Assembly: GCA_020161145.1 (NCBI GenBank)
Contig: JAIUPQ010000003.1
Location: forward strand, 124,001-188,000
DNA from: Pseudomonadota bacterium
GTDB taxonomy: Bacteria > Pseudomonadota > Gammaproteobacteria > Burkholderiales > Burkholderiaceae_C
DNA length: 64,000 nucleotides
Direction of reading: 5' to 3'
Of the stretch, positions 38,214-47,813 are shown piece after piece. A program made the position numbers and the translations under genes. Under the pieces are notes generated by a model. That model was not told the DNA's origin. It ran no database searches and saw only the letters and a program-made list of their open reading frames with translations. The stretch's first letter is position 1. Each line of letters begins with the position of its first letter.

Positions 38214-39239
38214 ATGATTCGCACCGCCCTTGCCTTTGTGGCCACCGCACTGGTGGCCGCGGCCGCCCCTGCGCAAACGCTGAATCTCTATTCGGCGCGT
38301 CATTACCAGACGGACGAGGCGCTGTACGCCGACTTCACCAAAGCCACCGGCATCAAGATCAACCGCGTGGATGCGGACGACGCGGGCATCCTCGCGCGGC
38401 TCAAGAGCGAAGGCAGCGCCTCGCCGGCCGACGTCATTCTGCTGGTCGATGCCGCGCGGCTGTGGCGGGCCGAACAAGACGGCCTCTTTCAACCCGTCAA
38501 GAGCGCGGTGCTCGAATCCCGCATCCCCGCGCAATGGCGCAGCAGCGATGCTCAGCAGGGCTCGCAGTGGTTCGGGTTTTCCAAGCGCGCACGCGTCATC
38601 GTTTACGACAAACTGCGAGTGAAGGCCGGCGACGTGGATACCTACGCCAAACTCGCCGACCCCAAACTCAAAGGCATGGTCTGCACGCGCTCGGGCTCGC
38701 ATCCGTACAACCTCTCGTTGTTTGGAGACGTGCTGGCGCAGACCGGCGATGCCGCCACCGAAAAATGGCTGGCCGGCGTGGTGGCCAACATGGCACGCGC
38801 GCCCAAAGGCGGTGACACCGATCAAATCAAGGCCGTGGCCTCGGGCGAATGCGGCGTCGCACTGACCAACTCGTATTACCTCGCGCGCCTGATGCGTTCG
38901 GCCAATCCGCAAGACAAAGCGGTGGTCGAGAAGATTGGTGTGGTCATGCCCGACCAAGCCGGCGCGGGCACCCACGTCAACATCGCCGGCGGCGCCGTGG
39001 CCCGCCACGCACCGCATCGCGAAGCCGCCGTCAAGTTCCTGGAATACCTGGCCAGTGACGCTGCGCAACAGTACTTTGCAGGCGGCAACAACGAGTGGCC
39101 CATCGTCCCTGGTGTGGCGCTCAATAACCCTGCACTAACAACGCTTGGCACCTTCAAGACCGACACCACATCGATTTCAGTGATAGGCGCCAATCAAATC
39201 AAGGTGCAACAGATGCTTGACCGCGTCGGCTATAAGTAA
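38214..39239 (+). CDS. fbpA: Periplasmic Fe(III)-binding protein of an ABC importer (FbpA/FutA-like)
   Basis: The 341-aa protein has a signal peptide (IRTALAFVATALVAAAAPAQ) and the iron transferrin-like fold: TLNLYSARHYQTDEALYADFTKATGIKI, then the Tyr-Tyr iron ligands in TNSYYLARL (Tyr221-Tyr222), and PDQAGAGTHVNIAGGAV. It would bind Fe(III) in the periplasm and hand it to an inner-membrane permease. I chose ATG at 38214 because it starts the signal peptide; ATG at 38172 lies next to the Fur box. The permease and ATPase genes are not adjacent, as the next gene encodes an H-NS-like protein. Confidence 0.9.
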   Translation: MIRTALAFVATALVAAAAPAQTLNLYSARHYQTDEALYADFTKATGIKINRVDADDAGILARLKSEGSASPADVILLVDAARLWRAEQDGLFQPVKSAVLESRIPAQWRSSDAQQGSQWFGFSKRARVIVYDKLRVKAGDVDTYAKLADPKLKGMVCTRSGSHPYNLSLFGDVLAQTGDAATEKWLAGVVANMARAPKGGDTDQIKAVASGECGVALTNSYYLARLMRSANPQDKAVVEKIGVVMPDQAGAGTHVNIAGGAVARHAPHREAAVKFLEYLASDAAQQYFAGGNNEWPIVPGVALNNPALTTLGTFKTDTTSISVIGANQIKVQQMLDRVGYK

Positions 39240-39291
39240 TCTATACTCCACGGCAACTCGATTCAACCCTGCTGTCCACTGGAGATACCTT

Positions 39292-39609
39292 ATGAGTGCC
39301 ATTCAAGAATTGCTGGCCCGACGTGCCGACCTGGATCGCCAAATCATGGAGGCGCAGCGCGCTGCCAAGAGCGATGCAATTGCCAAAGTCAAAGCCCTGA
39401 TGACCGAAGGTGGCCTGACGGTGGCCGATCTGCAATTCAAGAGTGAAGGTGGCAGCGGCCGCCGCGCCTCGGCGGCGGCGGGCCGCAAGGTCGCGGCCAA
39501 ATACCGCAACAACGCCACCGGCGACACCTGGACGGGCCGCGGCCTCAAGCCCAAGTGGCTGCAGGCCCAGCTCGCCGCCGGCAAGACGCTGGCCGACTTC
39601 GCGGTGTAA
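39292..39609 (+). CDS. H-NS family DNA-binding protein (Bph3/BpH-like)
   Basis: The 105-aa nucleoid protein has an N-terminal coiled-coil oligomerisation region (SAIQELLARRADLDRQIMEAQRAAK) and a C-terminal DNA-binding domain ending with the motif DTWTGRGLKPKWLQAQLAAG. It follows the betaproteobacterial form TWxGRGRKPxW, with Leu replacing the second Arg (GRGLKPKW). It would bind AT-rich DNA and silence genes. GGAGATA lies 8 nt before the ATG at 39292; the frame is open further upstream but shows no homology. A UUCG-looped terminator follows. Confidence 0.92.
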   Translation: MSAIQELLARRADLDRQIMEAQRAAKSDAIAKVKALMTEGGLTVADLQFKSEGGSGRRASAAAGRKVAAKYRNNATGDTWTGRGLKPKWLQAQLAAGKTLADFAV

Positions 39610-39650
39610 CGCCCAAGGCCTCACGCGGCTGGCGTCCAGCGGCACAATGC

Positions 39651-39676
39651 AAGGCGGTCTTCGGACCGCCTTTTTT
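39651..39676 (+). terminator. Intrinsic terminator with UUCG loop before dnaG
   Basis: AAGGCGGTC (39651-39659) pairs with GACCGCCTT (39664-39672) over the very stable TTCG tetraloop, followed by TTTT. A competing pairing exists: TCGGACC (39661-39667) with GGTCCGA (39680-39686) cannot coexist with the terminator stem. Confidence 0.88.
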
Positions 39677-39692
39677 ATTGGTCCGAGCAAAG

Positions 39693-41513
39693 ATGATCCC
39701 ACCCACCTTCGTCGAAGAGCTGCTGTCGCGCACCGACATCGTGGAGGTGGTAGGCCGCCACGTCGAGTTGCGCAAAGGCGGCGCCAACTACATGGGGCTG
39801 TGCCCCTTTCATGGCGAAAAGTCGCCCAGCTTCTCGGTCAGCCCGAGCAAGCAGTTCTATTACTGCTTCGGCTGCGGCGCCAGCGGCGACGCCGTGCGCT
39901 TTCTGACCGAGCACCTGGGCATGAACTTTCGCGATGCCGTGCAAGACCTGGCCCAGCGCGTGGGCCTGGCCATGCCCGACGAGCAGGAGGCCAGCCCCGC
40001 CGATCGCGCCCGCGCCGCCCAGGCACGCGAGAGGGCCCAGACGCTGGCCAGTGTGCTGGCCCAGGCAGCCGCACACTACCAGCAGCAGCTCAAAGGTGCC
40101 GAGCGCGCCGTCGGCTACCTCAAGGGACGCGGTCTGAGCGGCTCCATTGCCAAGCGCTACGGGCTGGGCTTTGCACCGCCCGGCTGGCGCAGCCTGGCCA
40201 GCGCCTTTGCACGTTACGACGACCCCCTGCTGGTGGAAGCCGGGCTGGTCATCACCCAGGGCGAGGGCGAGGACGAAAAGCGCTACGACCGCTTTCGCGA
40301 CCGCGTGGTCTTTCCCATCCGCAATGTGCGCGGCGAGGTCATCGGTTTTGGCGGCCGCGTGCTCGACGGGAGCGAGCCCAAGTACCTGAACTCGCCCGAA
40401 ACCCCTGTGTTCAGCAAAGGCCATGAGCTCTACGGCCTCTTCGAGGCGCGCACCGCGCTGCGCAGCAAAGGGTATGCGCTGGTGACCGAGGGCTATATGG
40501 ACGTGGTGGCGCTGGCTCAGTTGGGCCTGCCCAACGCTGTGGCCACGCTGGGCACCGCCTGCACCGACGACCACGTGCGACTGCTGCTGCGTTTCACCGA
40601 CCATGTGGTCTTCAGCTTTGATGGCGATGCCGCCGGCCGCCGCGCCGCCGCGCGGGCATTGGCCGCTGCCCTGCCGCACGCCAGCGACACGCGCAGTTTT
40701 CGTTTTTTGTTCCTGCCGCCCGAGCACGACCCCGACAGCTATGTGCGCGCCCATGGCGCGGCCGCCTTCGAGGCGCTGGTTCAGGCAGCCGAGCCGTTGT
40801 CACGCCAGCTGATCGCGCTGGCCGCCGATGGCGCCGACACCACCAGCGCCGAGGGCCGCGCGCGGCTGCTGGCACAGGCACGCCCGCTGTGGCAGGCCTT
40901 GCCCGAGGGCGTGCTGCGTGTACAGGTGCTGGGCGAATTGGCGCAGGCCGGCCAGATGCCGCTGGCCACGCTGCAGCAGCAATGGTTGGGCAGCGCGCCC
41001 ACGCGGCCGGGCACGCCCCATGCGGTGGCCGCACGCCGCCAGGGCCCACGCCAGGGTGGCCGCCCGGCCCCGACCCGTGCCGATGCCCGTGTGGTGCAGA
41101 TGCTGTTCGGCCAGCCCGACTGGTGGCAGGCGCTGGCCCCGGCCGATCAGGACGTGCTGCACGCCTTGCCCGGTGCGCCGGGCGAGGCCATGGCTTGGCT
41201 GGAGCGCGACATCGCCGAGCATGGCTGCCGCCCCTGGGCCGTGCTGCGGGTGGCGCTGGCCGCAGATGCGCAACTGAGCGACGCCGCCCGCGCCGCAGCC
41301 GATGGCGATGCCGACCCCGAGGCCACGCCCGCCGACCTGCGCCGCGCATTGGACGTGGTGCTGCTGGCCGACCTGGACGTGCGCATGCAAGCCCTGCTAC
41401 CCCGCGCGGCCAGCGACGCCGATGCGCGCCGTCAGGCCCAGGCGCTGGCGGCCCAGCGCGCCCAGCTCAAACAGCGTCTGGCCCAAGGGGAATCCCCGTC
41501 CGACACCTCTTGA
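39693..41513 (+). CDS. dnaG: DNA primase DnaG
   Basis: DnaG makes RNA primers at the replication fork. The 606-aa protein has the CHC2 zinc domain (Cys37, His40, Cys58, Cys61 in LCPFHGEKSPSF and YYCFGCG), the RNA polymerase/TOPRIM domain (VIGFGGRVLD, EGYMDVVAL, FSFDGDAAGRRAAARAL), and a less conserved C-terminal helicase-binding domain. The ATG at 39693 (MIPPTFVEELLSRTDIVEVV) has only GAGCAAAG upstream. The usual macromolecular-synthesis order dnaG-rpoD is present, while rpsU is not. Confidence 0.96.
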   Translation: MIPPTFVEELLSRTDIVEVVGRHVELRKGGANYMGLCPFHGEKSPSFSVSPSKQFYYCFGCGASGDAVRFLTEHLGMNFRDAVQDLAQRVGLAMPDEQEASPADRARAAQARERAQTLASVLAQAAAHYQQQLKGAERAVGYLKGRGLSGSIAKRYGLGFAPPGWRSLASAFARYDDPLLVEAGLVITQGEGEDEKRYDRFRDRVVFPIRNVRGEVIGFGGRVLDGSEPKYLNSPETPVFSKGHELYGLFEARTALRSKGYALVTEGYMDVVALAQLGLPNAVATLGTACTDDHVRLLLRFTDHVVFSFDGDAAGRRAAARALAAALPHASDTRSFRFLFLPPEHDPDSYVRAHGAAAFEALVQAAEPLSRQLIALAADGADTTSAEGRARLLAQARPLWQALPEGVLRVQVLGELAQAGQMPLATLQQQWLGSAPTRPGTPHAVAARRQGPRQGGRPAPTRADARVVQMLFGQPDWWQALAPADQDVLHALPGAPGEAMAWLERDIAEHGCRPWAVLRVALAADAQLSDAARAAADGDADPEATPADLRRALDVVLLADLDVRMQALLPRAASDADARRQAQALAAQRAQLKQRLAQGESPSDTS

Positions 41514-41529
41514 AAAACAGCGGTATAGG

Positions 41530-41535
41530 TATAAT
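41530..41535 (+). promoter_or_regulatory. Candidate rpoD promoter -10 element
   Basis: TATAAT at 41530-41535 lies 36 nt before the rpoD ATG. A TTGAAA (41510-41515) upstream is only 14 nt away, a short spacing. CTTGAAA at 41509-41515 also resembles a sigma-32 -35 but lacks a matching -10. AAGGA precedes the rpoD start. Confidence 0.5.
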
Positions 41536-41571
41536 CCTCTGTTAGCCTGAATTCCCCGCTCAAGGATACGC

Positions 41572-43815
<2,244 letters not shown>

Positions 43816-43827
43816 AGGAGATTGACC

Positions 43828-43923
43828 ATGTACGGTTTGTCACAGACAAACGCCTGCGCGCCGCGCGGGCTGGGCAGCTTGCGCCGCAGGCACAAGCTGC
43901 GCACGTACCTGGACCACATCTGA
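43828..43923 (+). CDS. Short ORF ending in a copy of the RpoD C-terminal tail
   Basis: A 31-codon ORF begins at ATG 43828 with an excellent Shine-Dalgarno sequence AAAGGAG (43814-43820) at 7 nt that overlaps the rpoD stop. The peptide starts MYGLSQTNACAPRGL and ends RRRHKLRTYLDHI, while RpoD ends KLRTYLDNI. At the DNA level 23 nt are identical between 43784-43806 (rpoD) and 43892-43914. An 8-bp inverted repeat (GCAGCTTG 43874-43881, CAAGCTGC 43893-43900) lies inside. The peptide could be a duplication scar or a translated small protein resembling the sigma-70 tail. Function is unknown and expression unproven. Confidence 0.45.
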   Translation: MYGLSQTNACAPRGLGSLRRRHKLRTYLDHI

Positions 43924-43938
43924 CCGCGCCCCGGCGCC

Positions 43939-44823
43939 ATGCCCACCATCCATCTGCGCGCCGTGCTGTTCGCCGACCTGCGCGGCAGCACGGCACTGTT
44001 TGACGAACTGGGCAATGCGCAGGCCACCCAGGTGGTGACGCAGACCGTGGCCGCGCTGGCGCGCCAGGTGCCCGCCGCCGGCGGCGTACTGATCAAGACC
44101 TTGGGTGACGGCCTGCTCGCGACCTTCCCCACGGCGGCCGCCGCCACGCAATCGGCTAGACGCATGCAGCCTGCGGCTGGCGCGTTGCAGTTGCGCATCG
44201 CCATCACCCTGGGCGAGGTGGCCGAAGTCGATGGCGACTGCTTTGGCGATGCCGTCAACGTCGCGGCCCGCCTGGTCGAGTTGGCCGGCGACCAGGAGTG
44301 CCTGGTCACGCAAGAGCTGCTGTCTGCCCTGCCCCAGCCTGAACAGGAGTCGGCGCGGGCGCTGACGCCGCTGCAGTTGCGTGGCCGCGCCGAACCCGTG
44401 GCCTTGCACCTGCTGGCGCTGCGTGGTCCGGACACCAGCGCCACGTTGATGGGCACCGTAGGTGGCATCACCGTAGGCACGCTGCGCGCCTTGAAGTTGC
44501 GCTGGCCCGGGGGCCAGTTGGCCTTCACCCCGCACCAGCGCACGCTGCTGATCGGCCGCAGCCCGCAGGCGCGCCTGCACATCGACGACAGCCGCGTCTC
44601 GCGCTCGCACGCACGCATCGACATGGTGGCCGGCGCGCCGCAACTGGTGGACCTCTCCATCAATGGCACCTTCGTGCGCTTTGCCGGTGATGACGAACTG
44701 CTCAGCCTGCGCCGGGGCGGCTGCACGCTGCACGGCAGCGGCCAGATCGGCCTGGGCGCACCGCCGGGCGAAGGCAGCGCGCCCACCATCTACTTCCAGG
44801 TCAGCAACACCCACCATGGCTGA
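43939..44823 (+). CDS. Class III adenylate/guanylate cyclase with C-terminal FHA domain
   Basis: The 294-aa soluble protein fuses a class III cyclase domain (residues 1-165) to a forkhead-associated domain (about 190-290). Cyclase residues: Asp13 (LFADLRGS) and Asp57 (KTLGDG) for metal, Lys53 for the purine, and FGDAVNVAARL with Asp104, Asn107 and Arg111. All key positions appear present, so it should be active; cAMP is more likely than cGMP because of Lys/Asp. FHA: LLIGRSPQARLHIDDSRVSRSHARI with Gly206-Arg207-Ser208, Ser221-Ser223-His224 and Asn242-Gly243-Thr244, for phosphothreonine binding. It starts 15 nt after the small ORF and its end overlaps hemH by 8 nt. Confidence 0.9.
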   Translation: MPTIHLRAVLFADLRGSTALFDELGNAQATQVVTQTVAALARQVPAAGGVLIKTLGDGLLATFPTAAAATQSARRMQPAAGALQLRIAITLGEVAEVDGDCFGDAVNVAARLVELAGDQECLVTQELLSALPQPEQESARALTPLQLRGRAEPVALHLLALRGPDTSATLMGTVGGITVGTLRALKLRWPGGQLAFTPHQRTLLIGRSPQARLHIDDSRVSRSHARIDMVAGAPQLVDLSINGTFVRFAGDDELLSLRRGGCTLHGSGQIGLGAPPGEGSAPTIYFQVSNTHHG

Positions 44824-45796
44824 CACGGCCATCGTGCTGACCAACCTGGGCACACCCGACGCCCCCACACCGGCCGCGCTGCGACGCTATCTGGGCGAGT
44901 TTCTGGCCGACCCGCGCGTGGTCGAGATTCCGCGTATCCTGTGGTTGCCCATCCTGCACGGCTTCATCCTGCGCGCACGCCCCGCCCAGTCGGCGGCCAA
45001 GTACGCCAAGGTCTGGCTGCCCGAAGGCTCGCCGCTGCTGGTCTGGACCCAGCGCCAGGCGGCGGCGCTGCAAGCCGCCCTGGCGGCACGCGGCCACGCA
45101 GTGCGCGTCTGGCCAGCCATGCGCTACGGCAACCCGGCGCTGCCCACCGCACTGGACGCCGCCTGCGCGGCGGGCGCCCAGCGCATCCTGGTGCTGCCCG
45201 CCTACCCTCAATACTGCGGCGCCACCGGTGGTGCCACGTTCGACGCCGTGGCCCACTGGGGTCTTGCCCGGCGCGCCCTGCCCACCCTGCAGGTGGTCCA
45301 GGGCTATCACGACCAACCCGCTCACATTGCGGCGCTGGCCGCCAGCGTGCGTGCGCATTGGCAGGCTCACGGCCAGCCCGAGCGTATGGTGCTGAGCTTC
45401 CACGGCATGCCCGAGCGCACCCGGCGGCTGGGTGATCCCTACCACGACCAATGCCAGGCCACGGCCGCGCTGCTGGCATGCGCATTGGGCTTGGCAGACG
45501 GGCAGTGGCAGACCACGTTCCAGAGCCGCTTTGGCAAAGCCAGGTGGCTGGAGCCGGCCACCGAGCCCACGCTGGTGCGGCTGGCGCATGAAGGCGTGCG
45601 CCATGTGGGCGTGCTCTGCCCGGGTTTCGCGGCCGACTGCCTGGAAACGCTGGAGGAGATCAACCTCGAAGCCCGCGCCGCCTTCCTGGCGGCCGGGGGC
45701 CAGCGATTCGACTACATCCCCTGTCTCAACGACCGCCCGGACGGCATTGCCGCGCTGGCCGATCTGGTCCAGGCCCACCTGCCGCCCCCCACATGA
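44816..45796 (+). CDS. hemH: Ferrochelatase HemH
   Basis: Ferrochelatase inserts Fe(II) into protoporphyrin IX as the last step of haem synthesis, at the inner membrane surface. The 326-aa protein begins ADTAIVLTNLGTPDAPT, and contains RYLGEFLADPRVVEIPR, YPQYCGATGGATFDAV, LSFHGMPERTRRLGDPYHDQC with the catalytic His, and FQSRFGKARWLEP. The catalytic Glu lies in the EEINLEAR part. The ATG at 44816 overlaps the cyclase stop by 8 nt, so translation is coupled to the cyclase gene. The stop overlaps hslR (ATGA). Confidence 0.95.
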   Translation: MADTAIVLTNLGTPDAPTPAALRRYLGEFLADPRVVEIPRILWLPILHGFILRARPAQSAAKYAKVWLPEGSPLLVWTQRQAAALQAALAARGHAVRVWPAMRYGNPALPTALDAACAAGAQRILVLPAYPQYCGATGGATFDAVAHWGLARRALPTLQVVQGYHDQPAHIAALAASVRAHWQAHGQPERMVLSFHGMPERTRRLGDPYHDQCQATAALLACALGLADGQWQTTFQSRFGKARWLEPATEPTLVRLAHEGVRHVGVLCPGFAADCLETLEEINLEARAAFLAAGGQRFDYIPCLNDRPDGIAALADLVQAHLPPPT

Positions 45797-46188
45797 CGCG
45801 ACTGGACAAATGGTTGTGGGCCGCGCGCTTTTACAAGACGCGCAGCTTGGCGGCGGACGCCATCACCAAACACCGTGTCGAGGTGGGCGGCCAGGTGGCC
45901 AAGGCCTCGCGCGACGTCAAGATCGGTGACCTGGTGCGCCTCCACACCCCGGGCTACCCCGCGCGCGAGGTGGCCGTGCGCGGCCTGTCCGACGTGCGCG
46001 GCCCAGCACCGGTGGCGCAGCAACTCTACGAGGAGACCGAGGCCAGCCGCACTGCGGCCGCCGAGGCCCAGGCCTTGCGTCGCCAGGGTGTGGAGCCCGC
46101 ACTGACGCTGACCGAAGGCCGCCCCACCAAGCGCGACCGCCGCAAGCTCGCCGAATGGACGCGCTGGCGGGCCGAGGCACCCGAGTAA
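45793..46188 (+). CDS. hslR: Ribosome-associated heat shock protein Hsp15 (S4 domain)
   Basis: The 131-aa protein has a single N-terminal S4 RNA-binding domain (TRLDKWLWAARFYKTRSLAADAITKHRVEVGGQ) and a basic/acidic tail (GRPTKRDRRKLAEWTRWR). In E. coli, Hsp15 binds free 50S subunits carrying nascent chains and rescues stalled translation after heat shock. The start overlaps hemH (ATGA). No sigma-32 promoter is apparent in front of it, so heat induction is not evident here. It ends in a bidirectional terminator. Confidence 0.92.
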   Translation: MTRLDKWLWAARFYKTRSLAADAITKHRVEVGGQVAKASRDVKIGDLVRLHTPGYPAREVAVRGLSDVRGPAPVAQQLYEETEASRTAAAEAQALRRQGVEPALTLTEGRPTKRDRRKLAEWTRWRAEAPE

Positions 46189-46206
46189 GGCGCCACCCGG
46201 ACGAAA

Positions 46207-46231
46207 AAAAGCCGGCATCGAGCCGGCTTTT
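46207..46231. terminator. Bidirectional terminator between hslR and rplI
   Basis: AAAAGCCGGC (46207-46216) pairs with GCCGGCTTTT (46222-46231) around ATCGA. The T-tract on the plus strand and the A-tract upstream make it active for both converging transcripts. Confidence 0.9.
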
Positions 46232-46248
46232 GCATGGCGCGAAAGCGC

Positions 46249-46701
46249 TCAGTCGGCCTGCGGCACGACCTTGACGGTGATGTCCACCACCACGTCGGTG
46301 TGCGGCGCCACTTGAACCGGGAACTCGCCCACGGTCTTCAGCGGGCCGTGGGGCAGGCGCACCTGCGACTTGACGACTTGATGGCCCTGGGCCACCAGCG
46401 CGTCGGCGATGTCGTGGTTGGTGACGGAGCCGAACAGGCGGCCGTCCACACCGGCCTTCTGGGCGATGGTCAGCACCAGCGCCTCGAGCTTGGCACCCAC
46501 GGCCTGGGCCGTGGACAACTTGTCGGCAGCGACTTTTTCGAGTTCGGCACGGCGGGCCTCAAACTCCTTGATCGCCGCCTCGGTGGCGCGGCGGGCGCGC
46601 TTGGTGGGGATCAGGAAGTTGCGGGCATAGCCGTCTTTGACGCGGACGATGTCACCCAGGCTACCCAGGTTGGCGACTTTGTCGAGCAGGATGATTTGCA
46701 T
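46249..46701 (-). CDS. rplI: 50S ribosomal protein L9
   Basis: The 150-aa L9 bridges two ends of the large subunit. It starts [19 protein letters not shown] and contains the signature [20 protein letters not shown], followed by a long helix and C-terminal domain ([23 protein letters not shown]). Length and motifs are normal. It is the last gene of rpsF-priB-rpsR-rplI. A bidirectional terminator follows. Confidence 0.98.
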   Translation of the reverse strand: MQIILLDKVANLGSLGDIVRVKDGYARNFLIPTKRARRATEAAIKEFEARRAELEKVAADKLSTAQAVGAKLEALVLTIAQKAGVDGRLFGSVTNHDIADALVAQGHQVVKSQVRLPHGPLKTVGEFPVQVAPHTDVVVDITVKVVPQAD

Positions 46702-46714
46702 GACGGGCGCTCCC

Positions 46715-46999
46715 TCAGACCTTGTGTTGATCGGAATACGGCAGCAGCGCCAGGAAGCGCGCGCGCTTGATGGCGTTGGTCAGCTGACGCTGGTAGTAGG
46801 CACGCGTGCCGGTCAGGCGGGCGGGCGTGATCTTGCCGTTCTCGGCCACGAAGTCACGCAGCAGATCCACGTCTTTGTAGTCGATGGATTCGACACCGGC
46901 GACGGTGAAGCGGCAGAACTTCTTGCGGCGGAACAGCAGCGACTGCTGGTTGCGCTTGGGACGACGGTCCTTGGAAAAACGCGACTTGGGCGGGGGCAT
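46715..46999 (-). CDS. rpsR: 30S ribosomal protein S18
   Basis: The 94-aa S18 has a basic N-terminus ([19 protein letters not shown]), [38 protein letters not shown], and a C-terminal helix binding 16S rRNA. It pairs with S6 in the platform. The start ATG at 46999 is preceded by ACGAGGTA, and the frame is open further upstream without homology. A single Cys remains (FCRF). It is the third gene of the rpsF operon. Confidence 0.97.
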   Translation of the reverse strand: MPPPKSRFSKDRRPKRNQQSLLFRRKKFCRFTVAGVESIDYKDVDLLRDFVAENGKITPARLTGTRAYYQRQLTNAIKRARFLALLPYSDQHKV

Positions 47000-47036
47000 G
47001 GTCAATACCTCGTGTGAATGCGGTTGTGCGGATGGG

Positions 47037-47345
47037 TCAGGCGATCTCGTTGATGTGGAAGATGAGACCTTTGCCGCCTCGGGACGGGGCGAGAAAGCCG
47101 GCAAACTGCCGCTGCTCACCCAGTGCCAGTTGCTCGGCGCTGCGGCTCACCTGCCCGATGGCCACGGCCTTGAGGTGCATGCGCACCAGCCGGGGCTGGC
47201 CATCCTCACTGGCCTGGCCTTCGTGCGCCAGCACGAGATCCAGGGCAGGTAGGCCGGCGGGGGTGTAGCGTCGCGCCGATCGTTCTTGCACCTGTGCGCT
47301 GAGCAACAGGCGGTTGAACGTGGCCGGGCCAGGGTCTGCTCCCAC
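47037..47345 (-). CDS. priB: Primosomal replication protein PriB
   Basis: PriB is a single-stranded DNA-binding OB-fold dimer used in replication restart. The 102-aa protein has [76 protein letters not shown], as in the family. No ATG lies near the conserved start; GTG at 47345 is the likely start, 8 nt after the rpsF stop. It is located between rpsF and rpsR as in other proteobacteria. Confidence 0.92.
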   Translation of the reverse strand: MGADPGPATFNRLLLSAQVQERSARRYTPAGLPALDLVLAHEGQASEDGQPRLVRMHLKAVAIGQVSRSAEQLALGEQRQFAGFLAPSRGGKGLIFHINEIA

Positions 47346-47353
47346 AAGCGGGA

Positions 47354-47716
47354 TTACGCGCTCTCCTGGGCAGCGGCCTTGCGGGCCTCTTCCCTCTCGA
47401 CGGTCTTCATCATCACCGAGGGGGTGGTGATGGCCTTGTCCTGCAGCACCGTCAGGTGGCGCAGCACGGCGTCGTTGAAGCGAAAGCCCGTCTCCAGTTC
47501 AGCCAGCGTGGCGTTGTCGCACTCGATGTTCAGGCACAGGTAATGCGCCTTGGCCAGCTTCTGGATCATGTAGGCCAGCTGACGCCGACCCCAGTCTTCT
47601 ACGCGATGCACCTTGCCACCACCATTGGTGACCAGGGTCTTGTAGCGCTCCAGCATGGCCGGAACCTGCTCGCTCTGATCCGGATGGATCAGCAGCACGA
47701 TTTCATAGTGACGCAT
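47354..47716 (-). CDS. rpsF: 30S ribosomal protein S6
   Basis: The 120-aa S6 starts [19 protein letters not shown] with the classic MRHYE, and continues [40 protein letters not shown]. The C-terminal tail is Ala/Glu-rich ([13 protein letters not shown]). AAGGAG lies 7 nt before the ATG. The 94-nt upstream region forms a strong stem-loop, possibly an S6:S18 autoregulatory leader. It is the first gene of the rpsF-priB-rpsR-rplI operon and lies downstream of ppsA on the same strand. Confidence 0.97.
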   Translation of the reverse strand: MRHYEIVLLIHPDQSEQVPAMLERYKTLVTNGGGKVHRVEDWGRRQLAYMIQKLAKAHYLCLNIECDNATLAELETGFRFNDAVLRHLTVLQDKAITTPSVMMKTVEREEARKAAAQESA

Positions 47717-47748
47717 TGAGACTCCTTATGGATTCCGTAAAGACGAAA

Positions 47749-47780
47749 GCCGCCCGTGCGCGTCGAATTGCACTGGCGGC
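47749..47780 (-). promoter_or_regulatory. Stem-loop in the rpsF leader
   Basis: In the rpsF mRNA, 47780-47770 (GCCGCCAGTGC) pairs with 47759-47749 (GCACGGGCGGC), ten base pairs with one A-G mismatch and a 10-nt loop. It ends 32 nt before the rpsF ATG, a fitting location for feedback by S6:S18, which regulates rpsF mRNA in other bacteria. Confidence 0.45.
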
Positions 47781-47794
47781 AAGGGGAAAGCCTG

Positions 47795-47813
47795 TGATTC
47801 TATTACAGAATCA
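47795..47813 (-). terminator. Hairpin at the end of ppsA
   Basis: TGATTCT (47795-47801) and AGAATCA (47807-47813) form a perfect 7-bp inverted repeat around ATTAC and include the ppsA stop codon. There is no T-tract on the minus strand. It may separate ppsA and rpsF transcription or mark the rpsF promoter region. Confidence 0.35.

Noticed and set aside
39217-39291. Longer N-terminus for the H-NS-like protein
   Set aside because: The additional residues overlap the fbpA stop and lack homology; GGAGATA supports ATG 39292.
41509-41535. Sigma-32 promoter for rpoD
   Set aside because: CTTGAAA is present, but no CCCCAT-like -10 at 13-15 nt follows.
43861-43905. tRNA-like or sRNA structure after rpoD
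   Set aside because: The 8-bp hairpin exists but no cloverleaf or T-tract; it is explained by the repeated rpoD tail region.
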